Shown one piece after another: positions 35,844 to 45,757 of a stretch of 64,000 nt of DNA. The DNA comes from Rhodococcus sp. 14-2483-1-2. Lineage in GTDB: Bacteria > Actinomycetota > Actinomycetes > Mycobacteriales > Mycobacteriaceae. The DNA lies in NCBI RefSeq assembly GCF_002259405.1, contig NZ_NPFW01000009.1:1-64000 (forward strand), written 5' to 3'. A program made the translations under genes and the position numbers. Under the pieces are notes generated by a model that saw only the letters and a program-made list of their open reading frames with translations, searched no databases and was not told where the DNA came from. The stretch's first letter is position 1, and the number at the start of each line of letters is the position of its first letter.

Positions 35844-36269
35844 ATGGCACTGTCGAAGGCAGAACGCGAAGAGTTTCTGGCCGAGTCTCACGTCGCCGCG
35901 CTGTCCGTGGCCGCGGGCCCGGATCGTGGTCCGTTGACCGTCCCCATCTGGTACGACTACACACCTGGCGGCCAGGCCTGGGTTCTCACCGGCAAGACGT
36001 CCAGAAAAGCCGAATTGATCAGAGCTGCAAGGCGGTTCACCCTCATGATCGAGCAGTCGAATCCGACGATCAGATACGTGTCCGTCGAGGGACCGGTTGC
36101 GCGGGAAGAGCCGAGTACGCCGGAGCTACTACGCGCCATGGCTGCCCGCTACCTACCGCCGGAGAAGGTCGACGGCTACCTCGAGATGGCCAACAGCGAG
36201 CACGAAGAGAACGTGGTGTTCCACCTGCAGCCGGAGCATTGGCTGTCGGCCGATCTGGGCGCGATCTGA
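35844..36269 (+). CDS. Pyridoxamine 5'-phosphate oxidase-fold flavin/F420-binding protein
   Basis: 141 residues starting MALSKAEREEFLAESHVAAL. The split beta-barrel is marked by GPLTVPIWYDYTPGGQAWVL, the cofactor-phosphate motif GKTSRKAELIRAARRFTLMI and YVSVEGPVAREE. Enzymes of this fold use FMN, F420 or haem; the length and lack of a C-terminal PNPOx segment fit the broad actinobacterial F420/FMN group. TACGGT ends 6 nt before the ATG (leaderless-type). Confidence 0.85.
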   Translation: MALSKAEREEFLAESHVAALSVAAGPDRGPLTVPIWYDYTPGGQAWVLTGKTSRKAELIRAARRFTLMIEQSNPTIRYVSVEGPVAREEPSTPELLRAMAARYLPPEKVDGYLEMANSEHEENVVFHLQPEHWLSADLGAI

Positions 36270-36297
36270 GAGAACGCGCCAGTACCGTCTTCCTGTA

Positions 36298-37572
36298 TCA
36301 AGAAGTCGGTGTCAGGGCGTTGCCGGGCGGGATGGTCGCGCAGTTGCTGTACGTCGGCCCACCGGCAAACCGCTCGGTCAAGAACTGCAGACTCTGAGCC
36401 TCGAATGCCGGGAAGGCTTCGCTGTGCGTCAAACCGTCGTACTGCGCATACTGCACATCGACGCCCCGGCCGCAGTATTCGTACGCCAGTCCCTGTACAT
36501 CCGCGGTGATCATGACGGAATCGCCGATCGGATCGGCGTGCCCGACAGCCAGGAACATCGGCGTCCGCGGAGTGCCCTGGCTACCCATGATGTTGTCGTC
36601 GATCGCCGCCACCACCTCGGGCACGTCGAGCATGGAGGTGTACGGCGCCTTGACCATCGACGCGTCGGTGAGTGTCGGGTAGTCGTCGGCGAACTGGGCG
36701 ATGCACTCCTGATCGACCTGATCGATCACCTGGCGGCCGTAGTCGGAGATAAAATCGTCCAGGTCGAGACCGTAGGCGCGTTCGTAGGCGACGATCAGCG
36801 CCGGGATGACGCCCGCCCACTCCTTGCTTCCGCTGACGTACGGCAGGTTGTGAGCCAGGTCGACGGGCAGTCCGCCGGCAGCCGCTCCGACGAGGTTCAG
36901 CTCGGGTGCGTACTCGGGGGCAATCTCGGCACCCCACTGCGTCGGGACGGAGCCTCCGGAGTATCCGACCATGCCGACGGGTGTGCTCGACGGAAGCTGT
37001 AGGAAGGACTGAGCCGCACGAATGCCATCCAGCGCTGCGTAACCCGACTGCCGCCCGATCGTCCACTCGAGCTCCTCACCCTCGTAATCCGGCACGACGA
37101 CGGTGTAGCCCGCTGCGAGGTAGCCTGCAATGACCGCCTGTTCCGCGCCGGCGATGGGACTCGTGGACCCGCCGCTGAGTGTGTACGAGGGATTGCACTG
37201 AGAGCCGAGGGCGTCGTACGCCATGTGGTACGAGACGATCCGCGTCGGCCCGGGGACCAAGGGTCGCAGGACGGTGGCGACCGTGACGACTCCGTCACCT
37301 TGCTGATCGGTAGTTCTGTACAGCACCTGGCTACCCGTGATCGGGGTCGGCTGGGTGGGGGTACGGAACGTCATGGGCCTCGACCGAAGCACCGTTCCCG
37401 GGGAGACGTCCAGGCCGCCGTCCCAATCGTAGAACGGATCGTCGGCCGGAATCGGTGAGCCGGGCCCCGGATCTGCCTGTGCAACAGGGACACTCACGAG
37501 CGTGACGGACCCGAGAACCAGGACGACGAAGGCCACCAGCCTCGTCGCGAATCCTTTACCGACCTGTGACAT
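36298..37572 (-). CDS. Secreted lipase of the LIP/Candida-lipase-like family
   Basis: 424 residues. The signal peptide (LVAFVVLVLGSVTLVSVPVAQA) is cut before DPGPGSPIPADDPFYDWDGG. The fold is an alpha/beta hydrolase of the secretory-lipase family: PTRIVSYHMAYDALGSQCNP, YTVVVPDYEGEELEW, the nucleophile elbow GMVGYSGGSVPTQWGAEIAP, a likely acid in GHADPIGD and the His in GLTHSEAFPAF. It should act outside the cell on acylglycerols or other esters. Start chosen at ATG 37572 because the upstream in-frame start at 37632 lies inside the leuS-side hairpin. Confidence 0.9.
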   Translation of the reverse strand: MSQVGKGFATRLVAFVVLVLGSVTLVSVPVAQADPGPGSPIPADDPFYDWDGGLDVSPGTVLRSRPMTFRTPTQPTPITGSQVLYRTTDQQGDGVVTVATVLRPLVPGPTRIVSYHMAYDALGSQCNPSYTLSGGSTSPIAGAEQAVIAGYLAAGYTVVVPDYEGEELEWTIGRQSGYAALDGIRAAQSFLQLPSSTPVGMVGYSGGSVPTQWGAEIAPEYAPELNLVGAAAGGLPVDLAHNLPYVSGSKEWAGVIPALIVAYERAYGLDLDDFISDYGRQVIDQVDQECIAQFADDYPTLTDASMVKAPYTSMLDVPEVVAAIDDNIMGSQGTPRTPMFLAVGHADPIGDSVMITADVQGLAYEYCGRGVDVQYAQYDGLTHSEAFPAFEAQSLQFLTERFAGGPTYSNCATIPPGNALTPTS

Positions 37573-37593
37573 GGAACAAATTAAAGCCCCGAC

Positions 37594-37641
37594 CTCGAAG
37601 TTATGGACGGAAATCGCCAGATTTTCATCCACAACTTCGAG
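37594..37641 (-). terminator. Long hairpin after leuS
   Basis: Arms 37594-37615 and 37620-37641 (22 nt each, three mismatches, GCCA loop) form a strong stem between leuS and the lipase gene, both leftward. On the minus strand it is followed by a GGGGCTTTAATTTG tail, compatible with intrinsic termination of leuS. It ends only 22 nt before the lipase start. Confidence 0.6.
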
Positions 37642-37653
37642 TTCGGCGGAGGG

Positions 37654-40476
37654 TCACTTCAGGACGATGTTCACCATTCGACCCGGGATCACGATGATCT
37701 TGGTCGGGGCCTTGCCGTCGAGCAGGGCCACGATTTTCTCGTCGGCCAAAGCCGTCTTCTCGACGTCGTCCTTCGTCGCATCCGCGGGGACGGTGATGCG
37801 GCTGCGGACCTTGCCGTTGACCTGGATGGGGTAGTCGACGGTATCGGCGACCAGCCACTTCTTCTCCACGCGCGGGAAGGGCCCGTGCGCCAACGACTTC
37901 TCGTGACCGAGCTTGCTCCACAGTTCCTCGGACAGGTGCGGGGCGAGCGGAGCGAGCATCAGGATCAGTGGCTCCACCACTCCGCGCGGCGCACCGTCGG
38001 GGTACGCCTTGGTGATGTGGTTGGTCAGCTCGATGAGCTTGGCACCGGCCGTATTGTCGCGCAGCGCAGCGTAATCCGCGTGCACACCGTCGATCACACG
38101 GTTCAACACCCGCAGCGTGTCCTCGGTCGGCTTGTCGTCGGTGACGCGGACCTCGCCGGTCACCTCGTCGAGCGCCAGTCGCCAGACGCGCTGCAGGAAC
38201 CGCTGCGCGCCGACGACGTCCTTGGTCGCCCACGGCCGTGAGGTGTCCAGCGGCCCCATCGACATCTCGTAGAAGCGCAGGGTGTCGGCACCGTACTCGG
38301 CGAAGATCTCGTCGGGGGAGACCGAGTTCTTCAGGGACTTACCCATTTTGCCGTATTCACGGTTGACGGGCTGGTCCTGATAGAAGTAGCCGCCATCGCG
38401 CTCGATCACCTCGGCCGCGGGCACGTAGACGCCGCGCGCATCGGTGTAGGCGTAGGCCTGGATGTAGCCCTGGTTGTAGAGGCGACGGTACGGCTCGCTC
38501 GAGCTGACGTGGCCCAGATCGAAGAGCACCTTGTGCCAGAAGCGCGAGTACAGCAGGTGCAGCACCGCATGCTCGACGCCACCGACGTAGAGATCGACTC
38601 CGCCGGGATCGTTCGGTCCGTGGATCTCCGGACGCGGTCCGACCCAGTACTTTTCGTTCTCGGGGTCGGCGAAGGCCTCGGAGTTGGTGGGGTCGATGTA
38701 GCGCAGCTGGTACCAGGAACTACCGGCCCACTGCGGCATGACGTTGGTGTCGCGGGTGTAGGTCTGCAACCCGTCGCCCAGATCGAGTTCGACGTTGACC
38801 CACTCGCTGGCCTTCGCCAACGGCGGGGACGGCTCGGAGCCGGCGTCGTCGGGATCGAACGAGACCGGTGCGTAGTTCTCGACCTCCGGAAGTTCCACCG
38901 GCAGAGCGGAATCCGGCAGGCCATGCGGGTTGCCCTCGGAGTCCCAGACGATCGGGAAGGGCTCACCCCAGTAGCGCTGGCGAGCGAACAGCCAGTCGCG
39001 CAGCTTGTACTGAATGGTGCCGCGGCCGGTGCCGTCGGCCTCCAACCGCGCGATGACGGCAGCCTTGGCCTCGTCCACGGGCAGGCCGTCGAGGAAGTCG
39101 GAGTTCACCAGCGCGCCGTCGCCGACATATGCCGCCTCGGTGACGTCTCCGCCCGAAATGACCTCGCGCACAGGCAGACCGAACGCCGTGGCGAACTCCC
39201 AGTCGCGTGCGTCGTGCCCGGGTACAGCCATGATCGCACCGGTGCCGTAGCCCGTGAGCACGTAGTCGGCGATGAACACCGGCACCTGCTCACCGTTGAC
39301 CGGGTTGCTCACGTAGGCACCGATGAAGACGCCGGTCTTCTCCTTGTTCTCCTGCCGCTCCAGATCCGACTTGGCGGCGATCGACGCGCGATATGCCGCA
39401 ACGGCTTCCGCGGGAGTGGCGGCTCTGCCCGTCCACTTGTCGGACACGTCGGAAGGCCACTCGGGAGCAACCAACCCGTCGACCAGTTCGTGCTCGGGGG
39501 CGAGCACCACGTAGGTCGCACCGAACAGCGTGTCCGGGCGGGTGGTGAACACCTCGATGTTCGAGAACGAGACCTGGGCACCGCGCGATCGCCCGATCCA
39601 GTTGCGCTGCATGGTCTTGACCTTCTCGGGCCAATCCAGGTACTCGAGGTCGTCGACCAGGCGGTCGGAGTACGCGGTGATGCGCATCATCCACTGCCGC
39701 AGGTTCTTTCGGAACACCGGGAAGTTGCCGCGATCACTGCGTCCGTCGGCGGTGACCTCCTCGTTGGCGAGCACCGTACCCAGACCGGGGCACCAGTTGA
39801 CCATCGAGTTGGACTCGTACACCAGACGGAAGCCGTCGATCACCTCACGACGCTCGCCGACGGTCAGCGAGTCCCAGGAACGGCCGTCGTCCAACGTGCG
39901 CTCACCCGAGGCGAACGCCGCCTCGAGTTCCGAGATGGGCCGCGCTTTGCCGAGGTCCGCGTCGAACCACGAGTTGAAGATCTGCAGGAAGATCCACTGT
40001 GTCCAGTGGTAGAAGTCGACGTCCGTCGTCGCCAGGGACCGTCGGCGATCGTGTCCGAGGCCCAGCCGACGCAACTGGCGTCGCATGTTGGTGATGTTGT
40101 CCTCGGTGGTGCTGCGCGGGTGCGTGCCCGTCTGCACGGCGTACTGCTCGGCCGGCAGACCGAACGCGTCGTAGCCCAGTGCGTGGAGCACGTTGCGACC
40201 CTGCATGCGGTGATACCGCGCGAACACGTCGGTGGCGATGTAACCGAGAGGGTGACCGACATGCAGGCCGCTGCCCGAGGGGTACGGGAACATGTCCTGG
40301 ACGAACAGCTTGTCCTTCGGGACGTCTCCGGCGAGGGTTCCGACCGGGTTCGGAGCGTCGAAAGTGCCCTGTGTCTCCCACAGGTCCTGCCACTGCTCCT
40401 CGATGTGCCCGGCGAGTTCGGCTGTGTAGCGGTACTCGGGGGCGGACTCGGTGGGTGCTTCAACGGAATCGGTCAC
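37654..40476 (-). CDS. leuS: Leucyl-tRNA synthetase
   Basis: 940 residues, within the family range. Charges tRNA-Leu with leucine. The class I signatures are [20 protein letters not shown] (HIGH-type) and [15 protein letters not shown] (KMSKS-type). The CP1 editing domain is present, with [20 protein letters not shown] and [19 protein letters not shown]. The C-terminus, [19 protein letters not shown], is the tRNA-binding extension. GTG 40476 has TAGGCT ending 7 nt upstream, so the mRNA is probably leaderless. Its promoter shares a short gap with the divergent SdpI-like gene. Confidence 0.98.
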   Translation of the reverse strand: MTDSVEAPTESAPEYRYTAELAGHIEEQWQDLWETQGTFDAPNPVGTLAGDVPKDKLFVQDMFPYPSGSGLHVGHPLGYIATDVFARYHRMQGRNVLHALGYDAFGLPAEQYAVQTGTHPRSTTEDNITNMRRQLRRLGLGHDRRRSLATTDVDFYHWTQWIFLQIFNSWFDADLGKARPISELEAAFASGERTLDDGRSWDSLTVGERREVIDGFRLVYESNSMVNWCPGLGTVLANEEVTADGRSDRGNFPVFRKNLRQWMMRITAYSDRLVDDLEYLDWPEKVKTMQRNWIGRSRGAQVSFSNIEVFTTRPDTLFGATYVVLAPEHELVDGLVAPEWPSDVSDKWTGRAATPAEAVAAYRASIAAKSDLERQENKEKTGVFIGAYVSNPVNGEQVPVFIADYVLTGYGTGAIMAVPGHDARDWEFATAFGLPVREVISGGDVTEAAYVGDGALVNSDFLDGLPVDEAKAAVIARLEADGTGRGTIQYKLRDWLFARQRYWGEPFPIVWDSEGNPHGLPDSALPVELPEVENYAPVSFDPDDAGSEPSPPLAKASEWVNVELDLGDGLQTYTRDTNVMPQWAGSSWYQLRYIDPTNSEAFADPENEKYWVGPRPEIHGPNDPGGVDLYVGGVEHAVLHLLYSRFWHKVLFDLGHVSSSEPYRRLYNQGYIQAYAYTDARGVYVPAAEVIERDGGYFYQDQPVNREYGKMGKSLKNSVSPDEIFAEYGADTLRFYEMSMGPLDTSRPWATKDVVGAQRFLQRVWRLALDEVTGEVRVTDDKPTEDTLRVLNRVIDGVHADYAALRDNTAGAKLIELTNHITKAYPDGAPRGVVEPLILMLAPLAPHLSEELWSKLGHEKSLAHGPFPRVEKKWLVADTVDYPIQVNGKVRSRITVPADATKDDVEKTALADEKIVALLDGKAPTKIIVIPGRMVNIVLK

Positions 40477-40544
40477 ACCTACCAGCCTAAAGTGTGACGC
40501 GGCCCGGCTGGTACCAGGACCTCGCTGCGCCGTATCCTGGCCAG

Positions 40545-40949
40545 GTGGTCATCGTCTCGGTTGTGTTGTTCGTGCTCGCCCTCGTCGTCGGCGCTGTCGC
40601 CCTCGCGTCGCTGCTGGGCCGGCTCCCACGCAACCGTTTCGCCGGTGTCCGCACCGCCGAGGCCATGCGTGACGACGAGACGTTCACCCTCGCCAATCGC
40701 GTCGCCGGTCCCACCACCGCCGCATCGGCCCTGGTGCTGGCCATCGGCGGCGTGGCCGCTCTCGCACTGAGCGGCATCGCCGCCGTCGTGGGCGTCGTCG
40801 TTGCCCTCGTGGCCGCGCTGTTCATCGCCGCGGCCGGCGGATCCATCGGGGCCCGCGCAGCAGCGGCCGTTCCGCCACCCGCCGAGGCGGACGGATGCGG
40901 AAGCTCGTGCATCTCGTGCAGCCTCAAGGACGCCTGCCAGCCGAGCTGA
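40545..40949 (+). CDS. SdpI-like membrane protein with Cys-rich tail
   Basis: 134 residues from GTG 40545. TATCCT ends 6 nt upstream, and the start places the first helix ([20 protein letters not shown]) at the N-terminus; a GTG at 40494 is the alternative. The SdpI signature region is [30 protein letters not shown], quoted here in parts: [12 protein letters not shown], then [12 protein letters not shown]. Two further helices follow. The cytoplasmic end [19 protein letters not shown] has four Cys, a possible metal or redox site not expected in SdpI proteins. Next to a DUF1648 gene. Confidence 0.78.
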   Translation: MVIVSVVLFVLALVVGAVALASLLGRLPRNRFAGVRTAEAMRDDETFTLANRVAGPTTAASALVLAIGGVAALALSGIAAVVGVVVALVAALFIAAAGGSIGARAAAAVPPPAEADGCGSSCISCSLKDACQPS

Positions 40950-40953
40950 GCAG

Positions 40954-41934
40954 ATGAAGGCGAAGGCACTACGCACGTTCGACCCGGCCGGAGTCGTCTT
41001 CGGCGTCGTCGTCCCCCTTGCGGTAGCCGCACTCGGACTCGTCCTGGCATACCTGTGGCAAGGCCGCCTGCCGGAGGAGGTCGCCACTCACTTCAGCGGC
41101 ACCGAACCGGACGACTTCTCCAATCCGCTCTCCAACGCCTGGACCCTTGCGATCGTGATCGTGCTGGTGGGCGGCGGGTGCAGCGCCGTCGCGTCGTTGG
41201 CTCGGGTGCTGCTGATCATGCGTCGCACGATGCTGATCATCGGGCTGACCGTCGTCGGGCTGATCGGTGTTCTGCAGATCGCGACCCTTGTTCGCGAACT
41301 GGACATGCCGACCGCGCAGAGCGTCACCATCCCCGGTTGGGCCATCGCGGTGGGGACCGTCGTCGGCTTCGCGGCCGGGCTGTTCGGCGCGTCGCGACTG
41401 CGTGACCACCGCGAACGCGTCGTCGCCACGTCTGCGCCGCATTCCGATCTCCCGCGGTGCAGCCCCGAATTACCCCTGGTGGTCCGCGTCGGTGCCAGTC
41501 GCATCGCCGGTATCACCGTCGTGGCAGTGTCCCTGGCCGGGGCCGCTCTGACGTGCTATCTGTCCAGCTCACTGTGGCCGATCTTCCTGTTCGCCCCACT
41601 GACGATTCTGATTCTGTCGTTGCTGCGATTCACCGTGCACATCGACAGCGACGGCCTCTTCGTCTCGAGCCTGGGCATGGCGGCATTCGATTACGGAATC
41701 GACGAGATCACCGGCGCCTCGGTTCGGGCGGTCGATCCCTCGAAGGAGTTCGGCGGTTGGGGTCTGCGGGCCAAGGGACGCGGAAACTACGCCGTCGCCA
41801 CCGAGGCCGGCCCCGCGGCCTTCGTCACCTTCGCCAACGGGGACCGGCTCACCATCGGTTCTGCCGACGCAAAGAAGATCGCAGGCACTCTCAACTCATT
41901 GACCGCCCGCACTCGCAGCGCCACGGTGGATTAA
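40954..41934 (+). CDS. DUF1648-domain membrane protein
   Basis: 326 residues from ATG 40954, 4 nt after the SdpI-like stop. The first helix is followed by LPEEVATHFSGTEPDDFSNP, the DUF1648 motif (LP..V.THF...G.PD). Further helices lie at about 48-70, 83-105 and 120-145, then 185-230 as two helices. The C-terminal 100 residues (HIDSDGLFVSSLGMAAFDYG) look like a cytoplasmic PH-like beta domain. Bacillus SdpI carries DUF1648 and SdpI modules in one chain; here they are separate genes. Confidence 0.8.
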   Translation: MKAKALRTFDPAGVVFGVVVPLAVAALGLVLAYLWQGRLPEEVATHFSGTEPDDFSNPLSNAWTLAIVIVLVGGGCSAVASLARVLLIMRRTMLIIGLTVVGLIGVLQIATLVRELDMPTAQSVTIPGWAIAVGTVVGFAAGLFGASRLRDHRERVVATSAPHSDLPRCSPELPLVVRVGASRIAGITVVAVSLAGAALTCYLSSSLWPIFLFAPLTILILSLLRFTVHIDSDGLFVSSLGMAAFDYGIDEITGASVRAVDPSKEFGGWGLRAKGRGNYAVATEAGPAAFVTFANGDRLTIGSADAKKIAGTLNSLTARTRSATVD

Positions 41935-41943
41935 GTTAGCCGA

Positions 41944-42945
41944 GTGAAGTTGTTGCGGGATACCGTGCTGGATCCCTTCCTGTTGGGAATCTTCGCGGTC
42001 GCAGCGCTGGCGAGCCTCTTCCCGGCGACCGGCACAGCGGGGGACGTACTGGGCTGGGTGACGCGCATCGTCATTGCGCTGCTGTTCCTGATCTACGGCG
42101 CCCGACTCTCGCCCCGCGACGCCTGGAACGGCGTCAAACACTGGCGGCTGCACTCGGTGATCCTGGCGTGTACGTACCTGCTGTTCCCGGCGCTCGGGCT
42201 GGCCCTGCGGATCCTCGTCCCCGGCGTCATCAGCGACGACCTCTACACCGGAATGCTGTTCCTCTGCCTGGTCCCCTCGACCGTGCAGTCCTCCATCGCC
42301 TTCACCTCCATCGCCCGCGGCAACGTCGCCGGTGCCGTGGTGAGCGCCTCGTTCTCCAACATCATCGGCGTCTTCGTCACCCCACTGCTCGTGATCGCCC
42401 TGATGACCACGACCGGTTCCGTGACCATCGACCCCAGCTCGGTACTCGACATCGCCCTGCAACTACTGCTTCCGTTCGCCGTCGGTCAGCTCATCCGGCC
42501 CTGGGTGACAGGCTGGCTCACCCGGCACAGCGCGCCGACGAAACTCGTCGACCGCGGTTCGATCCTGCTGGTCGTCTTCGCCGCATTCAGCGAATCCATG
42601 AACCAGAACGTGTGGTCCTCGGTGGCGGTGTGGCGCATCGGCGTCGTCGTCGCAGTGTGCGCTGCGTTGCTCGCCCTGGTGCTGGTGATCACCTGGTACG
42701 GAGGCAAGTGGTTGGGCTTCCCCTTCGAGGATCGGGTGGTACTGCTGTTCTGCGGATCCAAGAAGAGCCTGGCCAGCGGGCTACCGATGGCCGCTGTGCT
42801 GTTCGTCGGCCAACCCGTCGGACTGATCGTGCTGCCGCTGTTGATCTTCCACCAGATTCAGCTGATGGTGTGCACCGTGATCGCCCAGCATTTCGCGCGA
42901 CGACCGGAAACGGAACAGAGCCCGGTGGGCAGCGTCGCGGGCTAG
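41944..42945 (+). CDS. BASS-family (SBF-like) sodium/organic-anion symporter
   Basis: 333 residues from GTG with TAAGTT ending 6 nt upstream. About nine to ten helices; the first segment is LLRDTVLDPFLLGIFAVAAL. Conserved parts are LCLVPSTVQSSIAFTSIARG and FSNIIGVFVTPL in one repeat and FCGSKKSLASGLPMAAVLF in the other, matching the SBF-like (PF13593) subfamily related to human SLC10A7. It likely moves an organic anion with sodium; the substrate is unknown. Confidence 0.92.
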   Translation: MKLLRDTVLDPFLLGIFAVAALASLFPATGTAGDVLGWVTRIVIALLFLIYGARLSPRDAWNGVKHWRLHSVILACTYLLFPALGLALRILVPGVISDDLYTGMLFLCLVPSTVQSSIAFTSIARGNVAGAVVSASFSNIIGVFVTPLLVIALMTTTGSVTIDPSSVLDIALQLLLPFAVGQLIRPWVTGWLTRHSAPTKLVDRGSILLVVFAAFSESMNQNVWSSVAVWRIGVVVAVCAALLALVLVITWYGGKWLGFPFEDRVVLLFCGSKKSLASGLPMAAVLFVGQPVGLIVLPLLIFHQIQLMVCTVIAQHFARRPETEQSPVGSVAG

Positions 42946-42981
42946 ATTGGGTGTCACTCGAGCCGATCACGGGAGAAGACG

Positions 42982-44343
42982 ATGACCAGGAAAATCCATG
43001 CCGACGGTATCGTCTCTGCGGCCTACACCGGCCGCCTCGCCACCAATCCCGTACCCGCACTGCGACTTCCCGAGGAACAGCTCGACCCCGACGCCGCCTA
43101 CCGCTACATCCACGACGAACTGATGCTCGACGGCAGCTCGCGCCTGAATCTGGCGACGTTCGTCACCACGTGGATGGATCCCCAGGCCGAGAAACTCATG
43201 GCCGAGACGTTCGACAAGAACATGATCGACAAGGACGAATATCCGTCCACCGCCGCCATCGAGGAACGCTGCGTCAACATCGTTGCCGATCTGTTCCACG
43301 CGCCGGGACTCGACCGGGAGGACCCGTCGTCGGCCACGGGGGTCTCGACGATCGGATCCAGTGAGGCCGTCATGTTGGCCGGATTGGCGCTCAAGTGGCG
43401 CTGGCGAGCCAAAGGAGCCGGCACCGGCACTCCGAATCTGGTCTTGGGCAGCAATGTTCAGGTGGTGTGGGAGAAATTCTGCCGCTACTTCGACGTGGAG
43501 CCGAAGTACCTTCCGGTCGAGCGCGGTCGCTACGTCATCACCCCGGAACAGGTTCGAGACGTGGTGGACGAGAACACCATCGGTGTCGTCGCGATCCTCG
43601 GCACCACGTTCACCGGGGAACTCGAACCGGTACAGGAAATCTGCGCTGTACTCGACGAGATCGCCGACGGCGGTGGGCCGGACGTACCGGTCCATGTGGA
43701 CGCGGCCAGTGGCGGATTCGTCGTACCGTTTCTGTACCCGGAGCTCGTGTGGGACTTCCGGTTGCCTCGGGTCAAGTCCATCAACGCCAGCGGTCACAAA
43801 TACGGACTGACCTATCCGGGAATCGGATTCGCCGTCTGGCGAACCAAGGAAGACCTCCCCGAGGACCTCGTCTTCCGCGTCAATTACCTCGGCGGAGACA
43901 TGCCCACCTTCACGCTGAACTTCTCCAGGCCGGGCAACCAGGTGATCGGGCAGTACTACAACTTCCTGCGCCTGGGCAGGTCCGGCTACACCGACATCAT
44001 GAAAGCACTGCGCGACACGGCCGTTCGCGTCAGCCGACACCTCGACAAGCATCCCGACATCGAGGTGATCACCGACGGGTCGGCCATCCCGGTCCTGTCG
44101 TTCATGTTGAAGGACCATTGCGGTTTCACCGTCTTCGACGTCTCCCACGAGCTACGTGCCCGCGGATGGCAGGTGCCGGCGTACACGATGCCCGACAACG
44201 CCACCGACGTCGCCGTACTCCGAATCGTCGTTCGAGAGGGCTTCAGCGCGGACCTGGGCCGAATGCTGTGCATCGCCATCGACGAAGTGATCGCCGGACT
44301 GAAATCCGGTGGCCACTCGACCGCGCAGGCTTTCGCTCACTAG
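42982..44343 (+). CDS. gadB: Glutamate decarboxylase
   Basis: 453 residues, with GGGAGAAGACG before the ATG. A PLP-dependent group II decarboxylase: NLATFVTTWMDPQAEKLMAE, GVSTIGSSEAVMLAGLALKW, the cofactor-stacking HVDAASGGFVVPF and Lys273 in SGHKYGLTYPGIGFAVW. It converts glutamate to GABA while consuming a proton, for acid tolerance or GABA metabolism. No glutamate/GABA antiporter gene is adjacent; the upstream BASS transporter is not a known partner. Confidence 0.96.
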   Translation: MTRKIHADGIVSAAYTGRLATNPVPALRLPEEQLDPDAAYRYIHDELMLDGSSRLNLATFVTTWMDPQAEKLMAETFDKNMIDKDEYPSTAAIEERCVNIVADLFHAPGLDREDPSSATGVSTIGSSEAVMLAGLALKWRWRAKGAGTGTPNLVLGSNVQVVWEKFCRYFDVEPKYLPVERGRYVITPEQVRDVVDENTIGVVAILGTTFTGELEPVQEICAVLDEIADGGGPDVPVHVDAASGGFVVPFLYPELVWDFRLPRVKSINASGHKYGLTYPGIGFAVWRTKEDLPEDLVFRVNYLGGDMPTFTLNFSRPGNQVIGQYYNFLRLGRSGYTDIMKALRDTAVRVSRHLDKHPDIEVITDGSAIPVLSFMLKDHCGFTVFDVSHELRARGWQVPAYTMPDNATDVAVLRIVVREGFSADLGRMLCIAIDEVIAGLKSGGHSTAQAFAH

Positions 44344-44369
44344 TGCCTGCGGCAGTGGTGAAGCCGCAC

Positions 44370-44987
44370 TCAGTTCCGCTCGACATCGATCGGGTGGGAC
44401 GCGAGCAACGCCAACGGCATCGGCTGCCGGCGCAAAACGTGCGCCCACAAGTCGATTCGCGGCGGACCGATCACGTCGGATGCCAAGGCCGACACCACCA
44501 TCCAGTCCTCGCGATCGAGTTCGCCTTCGAGTTGACCGAACGTCCAGCCCGAATATCCGGCGAAGATGCGTACACCCTCGATGAGTGGGCCGATATCGGC
44601 TGGATCGGAATCGAGATCGACCATCACCACTCGGCCGTCGACGCGGCGCAGACCGGGAACGCCGTCGATCGACACACCGGTCCGCAGCGTCGCCAGGCAC
44701 AGGGCGGAATCGCGCTTGACCGGGCCACCGACGTACAACGCCTGCGGCTTGGCTGCCAGCTCGGACCAGTTGGGCAGTACGTTCTGCACCGCCGTCTCAC
44801 TGGGACGATTGATCACGACACCGAGGCTGCCCGCGTCGTTGTGTTCGATGATGTAGATGACGGTGCGCCTGAACGTGGGCTCCACGAGTTCGATGGACGA
44901 CACCAACAGACTGCCGGGACGAACATCGCGCAAGGCCGACGCCGTCTGGTCCTCGGGTTCCTCCGCATGCGATGCCACGCTCATCAT
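44370..44987 (-). CDS. yqgE: YqgE/AlgH family protein (UPF0301)
   Basis: 205 residues from ATG 44987; a second ATG at 44984 and a GTG at 45002 are alternatives, and no strong ribosome site separates them. Family features are RPGSLLVSSIELVEPTFRRT, VIYIIEHNDAGSLGVVINRP, YVGGPVKRDSALCL and IRIFAGYSGWTFGQLEGEL (read as VRIFAGYSGWTFGQLEGEL). The molecular role of YqgE is unknown. Rv0038 is the M. tuberculosis counterpart, also near leuS. Convergent with gadB. Confidence 0.9.
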   Translation of the reverse strand: MMSVASHAEEPEDQTASALRDVRPGSLLVSSIELVEPTFRRTVIYIIEHNDAGSLGVVINRPSETAVQNVLPNWSELAAKPQALYVGGPVKRDSALCLATLRTGVSIDGVPGLRRVDGRVVMVDLDSDPADIGPLIEGVRIFAGYSGWTFGQLEGELDREDWMVVSALASDVIGPPRIDLWAHVLRRQPMPLALLASHPIDVERN

Positions 44988-45035
44988 TGTGGCACCGAGC
45001 ACCCGCGGATGTGGCGCAAGCGATACGGCCAGTCC

Positions 45036-45728
45036 TCATGAGTCGAGTCCGGCGATATCGGCAAGAAGTCCCAACTGATACTCGAACAGATCGTCCCTGC
45101 TGGCGAACGTCGTGGCTCCGTACTGATCGAACACATCGAAGCTGATGGCCCCGAACAGTGACGCCCACACCATGACTCCCAGTGCGATCAGCTCGTCGGG
45201 CAGATCCATCTCCATCTGTGCACGAATGTCCTCGAAGCTGCCGTGCAGTGACGCCAGCTCGGGCGGATCGGCCTCGACGTCCGGTCGACGTGTCTGCCAC
45301 GCCGAGTGCAGGACGGCCACCAACGTGGTGATCACTCGGGTGCCCGGCCCGGTGGTCTGCTCCGCGGGGGCGTGATAGCCGGGCACCGGGCTGCCGAACA
45401 GCAATGCGTAGCGCGCCGGCTCCCGCAATCCCCACTGCCGCACCGTCCGGCCGAGCGCGAGGAATTTCTCCTTGGGTCCGTCCGCTGCGTCCACCGCTGC
45501 GTCGACGGTGTCGCCGAGCTCGGTGTATCCGTCGACGACGAGCAGGGTCAGCAGCTCGTCGCGACTGGCGACGTATCGGTAGACGGCCGAGGACACGACT
45601 CCGAGGTCCCGCGCGACGGCGCGCAACGACAGGGCCGCGGCGCCGTCGGCGGCCAGGTGTTCGCGTCCGATGCGCGTGATGTCGGCCAGGGTCTGAGCGC
45701 GGGCTCGGGTGCGGGGAGTGCTCGCCAT
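45036..45728 (-). CDS. TetR-family transcriptional regulator
   Basis: 230 residues from ATG 45728, with TACTGT ending 7 nt upstream (leaderless-type). HTH: LSLRAVARDLGVVSSAVYRY followed by VASRDELLTLLVVDGY. The C-terminal domain (PARYALLFGSPVPGYHAPAE, then a long helical part) belongs to the TetR_C_13/WHG group. It is divergent from an NAD-dependent epimerase gene, and two copies of GAGAGCA-N-YGCTCT lie in the gap, so it probably controls both. Confidence 0.93.
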   Translation of the reverse strand: MASTPRTRARAQTLADITRIGREHLAADGAAALSLRAVARDLGVVSSAVYRYVASRDELLTLLVVDGYTELGDTVDAAVDAADGPKEKFLALGRTVRQWGLREPARYALLFGSPVPGYHAPAEQTTGPGTRVITTLVAVLHSAWQTRRPDVEADPPELASLHGSFEDIRAQMEMDLPDELIALGVMVWASLFGAISFDVFDQYGATTFASRDDLFEYQLGLLADIAGLDS

Positions 45729-45757
45729 GGCACTCACAGTAACTCCTGCTCTTTTAA

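Noticed and set aside
38509-40497. Long open frame on the plus strand opposite leuS (about 660 codons)
   Set aside because: It is antisense to a clear leuS. Its composition is rich in Val, Arg, Gly and His, as expected for a GC-rich shadow frame, and no domain is seen.
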